Below are positions 22,823 to 35,405 of a DNA stretch of 64,000 bases, in pieces; position 1 is the first letter of the stretch; each line of letters begins with the position of its first letter. This stretch comes from Epiperipatus broadwayi (Eukaryota > Onychophora > Udeonychophora > Euonychophora > Peripatidae), in NCBI GenBank assembly GCA_028023455.1, contig JAQFVV010000111.1:3076443-3140442 (forward strand), in the 5' to 3' direction. The position numbers and the translations under genes were made by a program. The notes below the pieces were generated by a model that ran no database searches, was not told the origin of the DNA, and saw only the letters and a program-made list of their open reading frames with translations.

Positions 22823-23165
22823 ATATATGTGGAATTCGAACACAGACTTTCACACGACCCACTACTATCAGTGCCATCCCATATTGCTAACCTACCTGAT
22901 CACGCACATGTTGAAAAGATAAATAACACTAATATACATATTTCATGCTAAATCAGCAATCATCAGTTGGTCTAGATTACTTTTCACACACACATATATA
23001 ATCAGTGTGCAGCTTTATATTAAGATAGCCAATCTTCATACTTTAATGGACAGGCTTCAAACTATTCCAAGTCACAATTCTTCAGCCTTTCATTTCATTG
23101 AAAATCTGATGATGGAACATTCAAAGCCCATGTTAGTGCCAAGATTGTCTAAATTAATAAATATT
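22823..23165 (-). repeat. Family B hammerhead unit, single copy
   Basis: Contains, in plus-strand order, GAACACAGACTTTCACAC, the inverse hammerhead, ATATATAATCAGTGTGCAGC, ACTTTAATGGACAGGCTTCA and AAAATCTGATGATGGAACAT, the standard order of this unit. Confidence 0.7.
22923..22979 (-). ncRNA. Hammerhead ribozyme, family B copy 1
   Basis: Minus strand: CCAA, CTGATGA, stem II TGCT/AGCA, GAAA, stem III ATA/TAT with a 2-nt loop, triplet AUA. One stem I pair is lost (TTAG for TTGG). The core is intact. Confidence 0.65.
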
Positions 23166-23835
23166 GCATATTGGCAAAGGTAATTTACACACTTATCATG
23201 CAATTAACTAACAGTAATGAATTTAATAATTAACATTAATAATGCACAATGAAAAATTGATATTAGAAATATTTTATTCTAACAAATTAAAATATTTAAA
23301 AGATAAAATGTTAAATAGAATTGGAAAACACATTCACGCTAATCCACATATTAATGTTAAATGATTAATAAATTCCAAATAGTTCACACTTAAATAATTA
23401 AAACATTTCATCAGGGAGTAGAAGAGCAAATGTCTCTATTGGTATTATAAGCTTATTGTTAATGTTAGTTGGCCAATATTTTGATCACAAATCATGTACG
23501 AATAATCTTACCAGTAAGTTTTGTAGTATGTGCTTATTTCTTGGATGGAAGAGCTCATTGAAGATAATTAGTTTCACTCTGTCAACATTCTCTTACATTC
23601 CTGGTCAATTGCAAAGTATGATTTGGCCAAAGATTTTGGAGTAACATATTTATGGCAAAAGAAGGTGTCCACATGCTCTGATTTCTATTCATGCCTGATG
23701 CATTGGTTCAGCTTATGAATATTCTTGGATGGGGCATTTATCACATTGAGAGAATAGAAACCACATCTATCCCTATCTCCTTTCACCCATCCATGTATGA
23801 CAAATCCAGCAAAAGACCTTGCTCAGAGTTATTTG
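23166..23835. other. Non-coding stretch, unassigned
   Basis: Short frames on the plus strand (23456-23644, 23691-23906) match no family I recognise. 23450-23860 is less AT-rich and may be an old mobile-element fragment. Confidence 0.35.
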
Positions 23836-23945
23836 GTTTTTATCCCCTTGACCAGTTTTTTAAATTTTCTGCACATATAATTTATCTTTTGTTTTTATCC
23901 CCTTGACCAGTTTTTTAAATTTTCTGCACACATAATTTATCTTTT
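23836..23945 (+). repeat. 55-bp tandem duplication
   Basis: GTTTTTATCCCCTTGACCAG and the next 35 bases occur at 23836 and 23891, with one difference. Confidence 0.9.
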
Positions 23946-24013
23946 GTTTTATTATCAGAATACAAGATAATAATCTTGTATATTATTTCCTATTTTCAGT
24001 TACAAAGTCTCTT

Positions 24014-24102
24014 TCAAGCATTGTTAGCTGAGAGGTCATCGCAGCCGCCTCACAAGCAAGTAGACACTTGTGAGTTCACCTCCCGGCAATACTATGACAT
24101 AT
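24014..24102 (+). repeat. tRNA-derived SINE head
   Basis: CAAGCATTGTTAGCTGAGAG (A-box region), GTGAGTTCACCTCCCGGC (B-box region) and the shared end ACTATGACATAT followed by an A-rich run. Confidence 0.55.
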
Positions 24103-24439
24103 AAAAAAAAGTGTCTTATTTACAAAATATTTCCATCATCTTTAATTAGTGTTAAAAAGTTTTTACTGATGTAAATTTCTTTTTGTTTGTCTGGATTAGT
24201 AATCTTAAAGAACTTTTATTTTTTCCAATTTTAACTTTTATTTTTAATTAAACAGATAATATTAAACGTGAAAATAATTTTCATTGTATGTCTTAAAAAA
24301 CAAATTACACTAATTAAAAAGTAAAATCCAATTGCATCTATTAAAAGATTTTAAAATTTTATTTTTTTTGGAGCTTTTTTTTAAATATTACCAAATGCCA
24401 ATATCCCTATGAACCATATTATATTAATATAGTTCAATA
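24103..24439. other. AT-rich non-coding stretch
   Basis: Nothing recognisable seen. Confidence 0.5.
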
Positions 24440-24454
24440 TGTAAAAAAGTTAAA

Positions 24455-24515
24455 TCATCTCTAATAAACATATTTTGTGCTGAACTGTCTCATCATTTGG
24501 TCCAGATCATCATCT
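24455..24515 (-). ncRNA. Hammerhead-like relic, family B
   Basis: The minus-strand core reads ATGATGA (C3 lost) and CAAA for GAAA. Predicted inactive. Confidence 0.5.
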
Positions 24516-24773
24516 CTCATACACATATATAATCAGTTCTTGGCTTATATTAAGAGAACATATTTTCAAACTTTAATGGGCAGACTTCAATCCTCTTCAT
24601 TTTCCAACTCTTCAGCCATTCATATCATTAAAAATCTGATGATGGCAATTTCAATGCCCTTGTTTGCCAATTTCATTGTTATACCCATGTTGACTGTAAG
24701 TCATTATGACACCTCATATGTAGGCTCTTATACACTGTAGGAATACAGGCTGAATTTGTAATATCTAAATACA

Positions 24774-24807
<34 letters not shown>

Positions 24808-24909
24808 CTTTAAGCTAGATGTAATTAAAGGGCATTTGAACTTAGACTTTTAAGCTCCCTTTAGTTATCCACTCCATATTATACCACATGCATGTGAAAA
24901 AGTTAAATG

Positions 24910-24970
24910 ATCTCCAGTATATATATTTCATGCTGAACCAGCACACGTTCTTTGGTCCAGATCATCTGTT
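24910..24970 (-). ncRNA. Hammerhead-like relic, family B
   Basis: The GAAA and stem II half AGCA are kept, but the CTGATGA block is replaced by AGAACGT. Predicted inactive. Confidence 0.5.
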
Positions 24971-25070
24971 CCCTCACATATAAACAGTGCACAGCAAACT
25001 GACTAGTGATTATATATAACCAAACACTGATTATATGTAACCAAACCCTGATTATATGTATGTAAGAAAG

Positions 25071-25130
25071 ATGATCTGGACCAACTGATGAGTGCTGGTT
25101 CAGCATGAAATATGTATATTGGGAGATCAT
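25071..25130 (+). ncRNA. Hammerhead ribozyme, family B (best fold)
   Basis: Stem I is ATGATC/GATCAT and CCAA/TTGG with an internal loop (TGGA opposite GA). Core CTGATGA is at 25085-25091. Stem II is GTGCT/AGCAT (with a G-U at 10.1-11.1) around GGTTC. GAAA is at 25107-25110. Stem III is ATA/TAT around TG. Cleavage triplet is AUA, H17 at 25118. Compared with copies at 36481 and 58567, outer stem I has changed on both sides (ATAATC/GATTAT to ATGATC/GATCAT), a compensatory A-T to G-C change. Confidence 0.75.
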
Positions 25131-25542
25131 TTTATTTTTTTCATATGTATATAATCATGAGTATTGGTTGTATAAGATGGAGTGGATGATTAAAGGGAGC
25201 TTGAAAGTGTGAGTTGAAATGCCCTGTAAGTACATCTAGCTTAAGGTATATATACTATATACTGGTATTAGATATTACAAATTCAGCCCGTGTACTATCC
25301 ACCCTCTTTTGTGTATTTAAATGAACTTAAACTCCTACTTATGAGCGATCAGAACAATTTACAGTCAAAATGGGTGTAAAAACAAAATAGACAAACAAAA
25401 GCTTTGAACTTGCTATCCATATGATTTTCTATAATAATGGCTTAAGAGTTGGTGAGTGGAGAGTATTGAAGCATGTTTATTAAAGTTTGAAAATTTGCTA
25501 TCTTAATATAAACTGAACACTGATTATATGTATGTGTGAGAG

Positions 25543-25602
25543 ATCATGATCTAAACCAATTGCTGAATGCTGGTTCAGCATGAAATACATATATTGATCA
25601 TT
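25543..25602 (+). ncRNA. Hammerhead-like relic, family B
   Basis: Stem II and GAAA are kept, but the core reads TTGCTGA. Predicted inactive. Confidence 0.5.
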
Positions 25603-25760
25603 TATCCTTTTCACATTATGTGGTCATGTGTATCGGTTGTATAAGTTGGAGTGGATTACTAAATGGAGCTTGAAAGTCTGGGTTTAAATGCCCTCTAATT
25701 ATATCTAGCTTAATGTATATATACTATGTTTGTATTTAAATATTACAAATTTTAATAATG

Positions 25761-28605
25761 CAAAGACTCTAAATATGTATTACTGTAAATAAAGAGATAT
25801 TAGTGTACAAATTAATAAAAGAAAAATGACTTTTCTTAATCTCCAGTAATATACAACAACATATTATTAATACTTTTAAACTATAGGTTAGTAGCAATAA
25901 CAAATAAATTATTTCTAAAATATCACATATGACACGTGCTCGGTAAATAAAAAAAAAAAATAGTATAAAATATTAGTAAAAAATTTTGTCTATCTTATAT
26001 TGCAATTATTCAAAATTTTAAATAATCAACAATCATAAGATTAATATGTAATTATATAAACAAACATGCACTTACTCTAAATGCAGTACTGAAGTTTTTA
26101 TTTTACATATTATACAATCCAATTTATTTTTATGCCATAATTTTTCTTTATATAGTTTTTAAAAAAAAAATGCAAAAATAAACAATATTTATATCGATTG
26201 TATGGCTTCAAAAATAAATTATGTAATAATTACATGGCAGGAAGCCATTTTATTTCTCTTTCAGGCCTTAAAGAAATTGATCAGATCAATTTGTGATGTT
26301 ACCTCCATAGATTCATATCATTGAAATTGTTATTAGTCTATGATTATTCACGTGATAGGGGATCTGGTATGAGAATGATTATCAACAACCATCAATAAGC
26401 TATATGAGTTTGTTGAGTTTTATTTCTGTACTGGAGTGCAAAAAAACATTATGATATTTCTTCTCACGTTACAATTAAAAGATGTTACAGATTGGAGAAA
26501 CTGGGTTTAATTCTAAGCTTTTTTATCCTGTAGTATAATAATGATCGAAAATGATGGTGATGATTTATAAATATCTTTACTATTGGATTTTAAGCAAATA
26601 TCATGTTTGCCTATGCCAGCGATTCTCAATCTATAGCATGCGTACCATTGATAGGTTTTTTTTTTTATAGGTTGTACGCGAAAAATAAACATTTTTTTTA
26701 ATGTAATAATTTTGGAAATGGTAGTGATAATAATAATTAATTTTGTTTTTAAATAAATTAAATATTTAACTTTTATTATGGCAATTATGTTTTGGCTACA
26801 AAATCTAAAATAAGTACTTTTTATTTATTTCCCTCGAAATTTTTTTATAAGGGTGGTGTACAAGAAATTTTGATATTCTTTGAATGATATGCAAAACCGG
26901 GATTGAGTTGCAGCTGGCCCAAGATAGGCACTGCCTTTGCAGATAATCTTTATTCATGGAAAACAAAGTGTTTTTTTTTTTTAATTCGAACTTTTTTTTA
27001 TAAAAGTTTGCGTGTGTTTTCGAATATATTTTGGAAAAAATTTTCTAAACACCATTTCTCTTACTGTCATTATTTTCTAATTTGGTAATATTTCTTAAGC
27101 AGGTTTGCATTCTTTTTTTATTTTTAAAATAATTTATCATGTATTTTATATCAAATAATAAAAAGTAAAAAAAAAGAAGACTTGAATTGAATTCTAATAA
27201 TTGAATGCGAACTTTATCACTAGAGAATTAAAAAAAATCTTGAGTGTATGTAATATATAACTTTTACATTGTCAGTTTTTAAGAGCCAGATGTCTGTGCA
27301 GGGACGACCGATCAATGTTGGCGCCTAGGGTAAAGGTTAAAAAGTACCATATTTTAAAGTTATTGAAAAGGCTCCTTTAAATGGTCTACTGAACGAAGCA
27401 ATGAATTAATAGAAAAAAATACGTATTAAAGAAAAATACATATATACTCAAAAGTAAAGTCTTATTTTAGTGTCTCTCTGCAAGTTGCATAAGACACAGG
27501 CTCACCGCTTCATTTATATGATAAGGCCTGTGTCTGTGATAATAAAATTTAATAAATAGAAACAAAAAATATTAATTTACTGTATATATAAAGAATTCAA
27601 GATAGTAAAAAAATAAAACGAATAATATTTCCAAAAATTATAAATTTATTGAAATTTGTATCAATAAGAAATAAATGAAAGATGAAATAAAGTTTTTTCT
27701 TTTTCATTATATTTTAAAATATATCAAATTTAATATAATATAGTTTAACAATAAGAACTCTTGAAGTTTTTTTAGGTTGCAATGTTAGCGCATGCGCTGG
27801 TTATGCCTGCCACTCTATTATAATCAGATTAATGACGTCTGAAAAATTTTCAGGCTTGAAATTTATTATATATAGTTCGATATGTAACTATTTTTAGATA
27901 AAAAATAAAAGAAGATAGAAAAATACTCAAAATCAACTAATCCGCATATAAGCCTTGTTAAATACTGCCTTTTTATTGCCTGTATAAGGTGCTTTTGGAA
28001 AAACCTTAACTCTACAATAGGTTACTTAAAGGATTTTTAAAGTTATCTTATCTGTATTTGAATATTTTAGAACCACGTAAATTTTTACTTTTAAAATTAG
28101 AATTGTACTGGAGTCAATCAACTGTAATTTAATAAATATAATGTACATTTGAAAAATAAATATTTTAGTAAAATCGAATAAATAAATTTGTAAATGTAAG
28201 TTTAATTTTATTTCCTCTAAACTAAAATCTAAATAATAACCTAATAGGCTCAAAAAGACCCAACATGAATAGAAGTAGTAGAAATCAAAAGTCTTGAACA
28301 GTTTCCAAAAAATATCTAAAATATGCAATTCTTTATCTAAATGCATTACCATTATTAAATAAAAACTGTAAAGGATTTAACAACATAACACTCAAGTACA
28401 GCACTTGTTGCAGTAATTCAAGGGCTTCATTTTTTTTGTTGAACCGTCCGATATAAGGGTAGCAAAATTTTTATATATTTTTTGATTTAAGCTTACCTCC
28501 TTTTTGGAAATTTAATGTATTATTTGTAGGTTGCCACTTAGCAATTCCATTGTCTTAAACATTACTTATGGATTTTATTTTTGGAAATATTTTGTAGACA
28601 TTTTA
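25761..28605. other. AT-rich non-coding stretch
   Basis: About 2.8 kb without a recognisable gene or RNA. Short frames such as 26903-27088 (+) and 28026-28352 (-) are Phe/Lys-rich and look like chance. A small GC-rich block at about 27295-27335 has no assignable function. Confidence 0.45.
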
Positions 28606-28846
28606 ACCTTCAATATAATATTAATATCATTTTATGTTCTTTATTACTTTTTACAATGTTTTTTTACAACCCACTATTGACAGTTTCAATTGCCCCAGGA
28701 ATCTTCTTCAGAACTTCTACTTACATTTTTAAATCTAAAATAGAAGTTCTGAAGAAGATTTCTGGAGCAATCAAAATTGTCAAGAGTGGGTTATAAAAAG
28801 CATTGTAAAAAGTAATAAAAAACACAAATGATATTAATATTATATG
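28606..28846. repeat. Foldback element F3
   Basis: A palindrome with arms of about 105 bp. GAATCTTCTTCAGAACTTCTA (about 28699-28719) pairs with TAGAAGTTCTGAAGAAGATTT (about 28741-28761), and the ends TTCAATATAATATTAATATC and complement pair outward. No ORF; MITE-like. Confidence 0.75.
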
Positions 28847-29637
28847 GAGGGCAATGCAATAAGAAAGATAAAATAATTTTAATCTTCAGTTTCAATTGCT
28901 GTTTGTTTAAACTCTAAATTCATGTTAATGGTTTTTACTTTTTTTGCAATATTTTTATTATATTAAATTAGCTGATTATTAAACAAAAAGACAAGAAATC
29001 TGGGTTTTCTTGCTGTCACAAAGCTATTTCCATTATTAGAAAAACATTAATTTTAGCATCTAGGAAATCCTATGCTGTCTGGAGTAGATTAAAAAAAATC
29101 TGGGTTGTCGTTGAATAGCCACTATATCCCACTCGATGGCACAGTTTTCACACTTAAACTATAAAATATGATCATTCCCGGGCTGTTAATTATAATCATT
29201 TCGATGTGTTTTTTGGGTAATACGAAAATAAAGACAAAAGAAAATCATCTTTTTTAAATATTATTTAATTTTAAATATTATTTTTTATTAACATATACAA
29301 ATTAAATGATAATAATAAATGTAAAATAAAATAAATTACAATTTGGTTCATCTTTTTTAGTTTGCTTTTTATTAGAAAAATCAATTTTCTATCGGAGATT
29401 TTTTTACCGGGATTACGGCTTTTTTTTGTTGTTTAAAAACTTGTAATCGGAATAAAAAGTAAAAATTCTTAGTCTTCCTTTTACATTTTATTTCTACAGA
29501 GAAACAGATATTATTGTGTTATCACTATTTTTTACTTTTTTAGTCTTTGTTTTACTTTTTTTTTTTTACAGACAAACAGATATTACCACTATTTTTTATT
29601 TCAAATAGAATGACAACTAAAAATAAAAGTTGTTACA
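28847..29637. other. AT-rich non-coding stretch
   Basis: Poly-T-rich DNA with a small direct repeat (ACAAACAGATATTA/AGAAACAGATATTA, about 29502 and 29573). No gene seen. Confidence 0.45.
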
Positions 29638-29690
29638 GTTAGGTTTAGGGTTAGTTTTAGGGTTAGGTTTAGGGTTAGGTTTAGGGTTAC
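29638..29690 (+). repeat. Interstitial telomere-like repeat
   Basis: Alternating GTTAGG/TTTAGG hexamers, about eight units, related to the metazoan TTAGGG telomere repeat. Too short and degenerate to be a chromosome end. Confidence 0.75.
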
Positions 29691-30339
29691 TGTTCTGTTG
29701 TTTGTAGTGCTAAAATAAAAAATATCAAAATCGTATTTTTGTAAATATTTTTTTTTACTAACATCTATAAAATAAATGATAACAATAAATGTAAACTATA
29801 TTCAACAAAGTATAACAGTAGTCGGAGAAAAGAAAGAAACTAAAACTTTTTAAACAACAACAAATATATATATAATGTCTACTTTACTTATTAAATGTGT
29901 TTATAATATATGCTTTTTATGACATTTAAAAAAACAGTGTACAATTGTACTTTTCTTACTGGATATTTTTGTGTTAACACTTTTTTTTATTTCAAAAATA
30001 TGCACACAGTACAATCTTCTTTGTCTCATGGAATGTTACGAACAGTACGTTACTTGATGCATTACGTAATTCCAACTCACTTTATACATATATCTCGTCA
30101 ACATTTATCACTTAAAACTTCAATACACTACAGTGTAAAAAGTCTGTTAATTATTACTTTACAAAATCTGAACATTTCAATACTTTAAAATAAAAACAAA
30201 TCCAATGAAAACAACATTTCCATCCAATTAAGAAAAACACACCCTCTCACCAAGCCATAACCATTTTATAAACTGTGCAAATTTGGAAAATGTATTTGCT
30301 GCAATGCGACATACATGCTGTGCTGTGATATGACATAGT
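29691..30339. other. AT-rich non-coding stretch
   Basis: A 92-codon frame at 29910-30188 (+) has no recognisable domain and AT-driven composition. Nothing else seen. Confidence 0.4.
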
Positions 30340-30406
30340 GGCCTGCAATCTGTAGCTCAACAAAAAAGTTGTATTATAGAAAACGCGGGTTCGAACATGT
30401 CGGCCA
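30340..30406 (+). repeat. tRNA-like relic
   Basis: GGCC at both ends, A-box-like TGTAGCTCAACA and B-box GGGTTCGAACA at tRNA-like spacing. The arms are badly paired, so this is a SINE head or tRNA pseudogene rather than a tRNA gene. Confidence 0.45.
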
Positions 30407-30879
30407 CAGAAACAGCATTTTTATGTGTTTTAGTGCAAAAATGGCGCCTTCCAGTGGAATATGGTGGCTCTTCGATGACTACCAAAATCTGTAATCAAAT
30501 AATTAATAGTATTGGCAAGTAATCATGGTTGATTAGTTTGATAAAATCTTATACATTTAGTTCAGGAATGTCCAGGATTATAATAATAAATATTTGATCT
30601 AAAGAGATGTAATGAAGAAATTATACAAATGATTACTTTTTTTTACTTTAGCAATATTTGTTAAGAAGTAGTAAGTATTATAAAGAGAATATATCATAAT
30701 AAATGTAAAGATCTGAAAGCAGAAGTTCATTGATTGACAAAAAGGTTTAAAAATGTTTGATAGATGAAAATGGCAGAGAAAATACAGACAGTCACTAATC
30801 TTGATCATTCTATAACTTTTTTTGATAAAAATAGTATCACAATTTTATTAAATCCAGCAATGACACTCTTAAACCACTA

Positions 30880-31055
30880 AACAGCACATGATCACCATCT
30901 CACGCTAACACATAACTGTTAGTAAACAGGAAAAAACTCCATATAATAGTACCACCTTGTGGATAGGGATTTTATATACAAGCCTTCTGGCATCCATTGA
31001 TTACTCTGGTTAGCACAAGGTAGCACTACTATATGGAGAGTTTTTGCCTGATATC
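30880..31055 (+). mobile_element. Short retroposon-like element G with target-site duplication
   Basis: Contains CACATGATCACCAT, TAGGGATTTTATATACAAGC and CTTCTGGCATCCATTGATTA. An internal inverted pair (AAAACTCCATATAATAGTAC and its complement) forms the right two thirds. It is flanked by CAATGACACTCTTA (about 30868) and CAATGACCCTCTTA (about 31058), a 14-bp duplication with one mismatch. The homologue at 63058-63223 has its own different flanking duplication. Confidence 0.6.
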
Positions 31056-31189
31056 AATGACCCTCTTATATGATGACAATGATATTTTGAACAAAAAAAT
31101 ATTTTGATTGTCTTTTAAATAATGATATAAAAATTGAAATAGAAGTTTTAATGATACATCTATTTTATCTGCTCATTTACATTTGGATA

Positions 31190-32710
31190 AAGATAGTGAG
31201 TTTAAAAGTCAAAGCAGCTTTTTGAAATATTAAAAATGAAAAGGGTTGCAGATCTTGATAAAATATATAGAAAAGTTTTAAAATATGGTGATAATGCATT
31301 AGCTTCAAAAATATTGTATTTTTTTTAAGAATATATGGACCTATAAGTGTCACTCTATCTTAAATATGCTTTTATTGTTCCAATTTTTAAAAGTAAAAAG
31401 GAATAGAGAAGATCGAGTTAATTATTGCAGAATATCATTATTCTTCATAGCAGCAAAAATACTTTCAAGAATTTTAATAGATTTTTTCTCAGTTGAAAAT
31501 GAATGGTAAGAAAAGACTCATTGTGGATTTAGGGAACCAAGAAGCACTATAGATATGATTTTTGATGCCAGGCAATTGCAAGAAAAGGATCAGGCACAAA
31601 GAAATGATTTATATATTGATTTGATCAAGGCATTTCATTCAGTTAATAGGTCCGACTTCTGGCATTGTTTGAAATTAGTTAGTTGTTCACCAAAATTTAT
31701 TCATATTATACAGCTTCTATATGATGGCATGAGAAAAAACATTGTTACTACAGGTGGAAAATCTGAGGCATTTGAAAGAAAAACTAGTGTTAAATAAGAA
31801 TGTATTCTTGTGACAAAATTACTTTCAATTTTTATGGCAGTAGTTTTTGGAGTTGTTTATAGATCATTTAATCAAACAAAGATCAAGATATACTATAGAT
31901 TTGACAGAAAATTTTAATTTGAATTAAATAAAAGCAAATTCAAAAATTCATCTTCTTGGATTCTGGATTTACAGTAAGCTGATGACCATTCTATTTTTTC
32001 CAGTTTAAAAGATAATTAAGGAGAATATTATTAATATTTTAAATGCAGCTTATAAAGATATTGGTTTATTAATTAATGTTCAGAAATTCAAGTTCTTTAA
32101 TAACCAGTGATGAAAGGAAAACGTATTTTTAGTTTAGATGATTATCAAATTGAGAATGTATTTTAGTAGGTTTATAAGTCAAGTTGAGATCCAGGACAGA
32201 CTCAAATATGCTGCTGCTGCTTTTAACAAGTTAAAAGATGAAGTATTTCATTGAAGAAAATAGCTATTGCAACTAAGTTAATCATATATAGAAATGTTAT
32301 TTAATTTATTGTATGGAAATGAAACCAAGACATCCTATCAGTACAATATAAGGTATTAAAAACTTTTATTCAAAGATGTTCCATAAAAGTTTCAAAATAC
32401 AATGGCAAGATTATAAAACCAATAATGATGGATGTGATATTACTGAGTCCATTATTATAAAATCACACCTTCATTGGATTTGGTATTTAACATGAATGAA
32501 TAATGAAAGACATCTTAAAAGGATGTTTTATGATGAACTTGACTATGGATTTCGTAGGAGAGATAGACCTGTCTACATTATAAAGATTATCTCAAGAACA
32601 TCCTACAGAAGTGAAATGTTTGTATTAGGAAAATATGGCTGAGAATAGAATAACATTAGAGAACAATAATTAGACAGTATTGAAGTGTTTTAAAATGAAA
32701 ACACAGTCAC
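31190..32710 (+). pseudogene. Decayed non-LTR retrotransposon reverse transcriptase
   Basis: Read across frames, the region gives IVPIFKSKK near 31375, LFFIAAKILSRILIDF near 31440, palm motif A as LYIDLIKAFHSVNRSDF (31600-31650), and YDGMRKNIVTTGG near 31720. Motif C remains as ADD near 31980 with its leading Tyr codon turned to a stop. Downstream are LLYG/LRWVGH-like remnants to about 32600. Many stops and frameshifts show an old copy. It differs from the RTE at 12-14 kb. Confidence 0.7.
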
Positions 32711-34992
32711 AAAATATCAAGCAAACTGAAACATAGACCAGCAAGTTTTGTATGTGGATGTATTTGTGATTCATAGAATGATTTGCACAATCTTTTCCAG
32801 AGTAGTTTTTCCTCCTCTCTTTCTCTCACCTATTTGTTTTTCTTTTTTTAGAGTTGGAATGACAATACTCATTTTTGAATGGCTATTTATAATTATTATC
32901 TTGGATTAATTTTCAATTCAATCATGTTACTTCTCATATTTGTAAATTTAATAAAATAATATATTTATCCCAACGTTTTTATTATCAACAATATTATAGA
33001 GTTCCCTTCATTTTAGAAATAATAAATACTTTTTAATTAATTGTTTTTATTAATTCAACTGTTATTTTTTAGTTAACTTTAGATTGGTATTAAATATACA
33101 CAATATACTGAACAAAAAGATTTTCTGTGCAGTGAATAATAAACACGACTTAAAGCTTAACTAAACAAGCAGCCATCTTGGATTGCAAGAGTATGTTTTG
33201 ATTTTCTCTCATTGACTTATTATCAGGGCAGTTAGAAATATTCTTCCACTCAAATTATTGAGTTCTACAAAGTATCATAATATTTAATTGTAACCGCTAC
33301 TATTATTTTTAGCTTACTTATATGCTTTCAAGATCAGTATTATAAAACCGCATACAGCATGCTTGAATAACCAATAGACTTAAAATCGTCTAGTGCAATA
33401 ATATCTACATTCTCAGATTACTTTCTTCTTTTTACCTTGATGAATGAGAACTTAGGATTCAGTTCTATAAATAATGTATATATGCAACTAGAATCCATGT
33501 TTTTACTTTTTTATACTAAGCAATTTAAATAAGGTAATGATTTGAAATATAGAAAAAAAAATCTCCAAACTCAAAGTTAACAGATTTGTATAATTGTACA
33601 GATCTGAAACTAGGACAATTTCTATACATTTTAATGACCCCAGTTTTATGCTAACTATATATTCCTTCTATCTTTTGACTGAAAATACCTTTACCAATAA
33701 CAATATTAAATGACTTCTCATTTAACTCATATGCTTCCAAAAGCAATTATCTTCACTCTATTCTAAAGTAAACAACTTGAAGTCTGAGTAATCAATGGGT
33801 ACCAAAATGCTATATCATCAATAATCACGTATTTGTTTCTGGATTGCATCTTTGTCAGTGAAAAAAACAGAATTCAAAATTGAAAATATATATTTATGAA
33901 ATTAGCAGATTCCCTTTATTATACTATAAGCCAGAAACCAATCTGAGGATGTGGATAAGGGAGTGCTACACAGGCTACTGCCCATTGATTATTCTAAAAA
34001 ACACTAGATGACTCGAGGAAATAGTATATGAACAAGTAGAAAAATCATATGAAGTTGTCATTAATGTTAAGCTTCTTACCCAAAAGATAGCACAAGTTTA
34101 TAGTTGACATATAACTGAAGCTCACTAAAATAAATAAAAACGTATCCATATAATTATGGAAATGAATTAGCTCAGATTCAAAAATTAAAGTTTTGAAATG
34201 ACATGCTGTTAGTTCAAATAATATATGAAAGAATAAGAGATGACTTCTAGATGTATAAGAGAATAAGTTTCAGCTTTGAAGCAAAAGTCTTAATTGATAA
34301 AGTCAAAAAACAAAACTAATGTGAGCATTATAACTCTATATCATTTAGTACCATTGTTGTTTCAAGCCTTGTGGCAGAAGGTTTAAAGAGAACTAATTTT
34401 GGAATATTTACTTATCATTTTTTAACATTATTAATACATTGTCACTGATATAAGAGCAGAATTGTCTTTTATATTCACTGATTTTCTTTTATAAATGCTT
34501 TTTTAAATGGATATAATCATTAGAATTCATAATATTGGCTATACAAATATTTAATTCTTCATATACATGGTTTTGCCTATTTTTGGGAGGCCTGACATTT
34601 GTTTCAAGTTTTGTATTATTTCTTTTGAATTGCCCCATCTGATTTATAGCCATTGAGTGCTACACTCAGAACATTTCTGGATACATTTTTATATGAGTAA
34701 TTTGATTTGTATCTACTAAATGGAATTGTTAAATACTTATTTTGCCATTAGGGTGTTCAGACATTATGTGATCTATTGATCAATTTATCATAGATTAGTT
34801 TCTGTATTTTGTTATGTACATTTTGAAGTTTTTTCTAATTCATATTTTGTACAGTGCAATCATCATAAATTACACATTAATAGTTCATATTTAATTAAAT
34901 TATGATTACATACATTGAAATTCACATGTACAGTACTTATCAATATACACTCACATATATATAACACAGACAAATTTCTATGTATATAGTAT
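32711..34992. other. AT-rich non-coding stretch
   Basis: About 2.3 kb with no recognisable gene. 33900-33960 has a weak resemblance to the family D ribozyme region (AGAAACCAATCTGAGGATG) but lacks the CTGANGA core. Confidence 0.4.
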
Positions 34993-35150
34993 GCATATAA
35001 TTCTAATTAGGAAGTAATAATTCCTCTTCACTTGTGTGGTACTATAATATTAAATCAGCAATGTTAAATGTGATTGTCCTTACATTTAACATTGCTGATT
35101 TAATTTTACAATACAGCACACCTGAAGAGGGATTTTTATCTTCTAAATAG
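34993..35150. repeat. Hairpin element with a perfect inner stem
   Basis: The inner stem AAATCAGCAATGTTAAATGT pairs perfectly with ACATTTAACATTGCTGATTT across a 10-nt loop (about 35052-35101). Looser pairing continues out to about 34993 and 35150. Small MITE, or possibly a pre-miRNA-like hairpin. Confidence 0.6.
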
Positions 35151-35327
35151 AATTACTATCTGACACTGTGTTAGCAAAATTCATTGATTATTACATACTA
35201 TACATATGTAAATTAAGATTATAGTATAAACAAAATTAAAAAAGGAATGTAGTTATTACAATAAATTGAGAGAGCACATTTATGTATTTATTTACTGCAG
35301 GTATGTTCACTTATTTATACATTCAAC

Positions 35328-35358
35328 CATCATCATCATTATCATCATCATCATCATC

Positions 35359-35403
<45 letters not shown>
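35328..35403. repeat. (ATC)n(AAT)n microsatellite
   Basis: Seven or so ATC triplets followed by about 14 AAT triplets. Confidence 0.9.

Positions 35404-35405
<2 letters not shown>

Larger units (their letters stand above)
24440..25760. mobile_element. Family B hammerhead array: two minus then two plus units
   Basis: Units at about 24440-24740 (-), 24745-25010 (-), 25040-25320 (+) and 25440-25760 (+). The two central units form a palindrome of about 540 bp centred near 25020: ACTTTAAGCTAGATGTA near 24806 pairs with TACATCTAGCTTAAGG near 25230. Orientation changes once, minus to plus. Only the copy at 25071-25130 keeps a full hammerhead fold; the other three have core mutations. Confidence 0.7.

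Noticed and set aside
33900-33960. Degenerate family D ribozyme
   Set aside because: It matches only the GAAA side (GAAACCAATCTGAGGATG); CTGANGA and stem II are missing.
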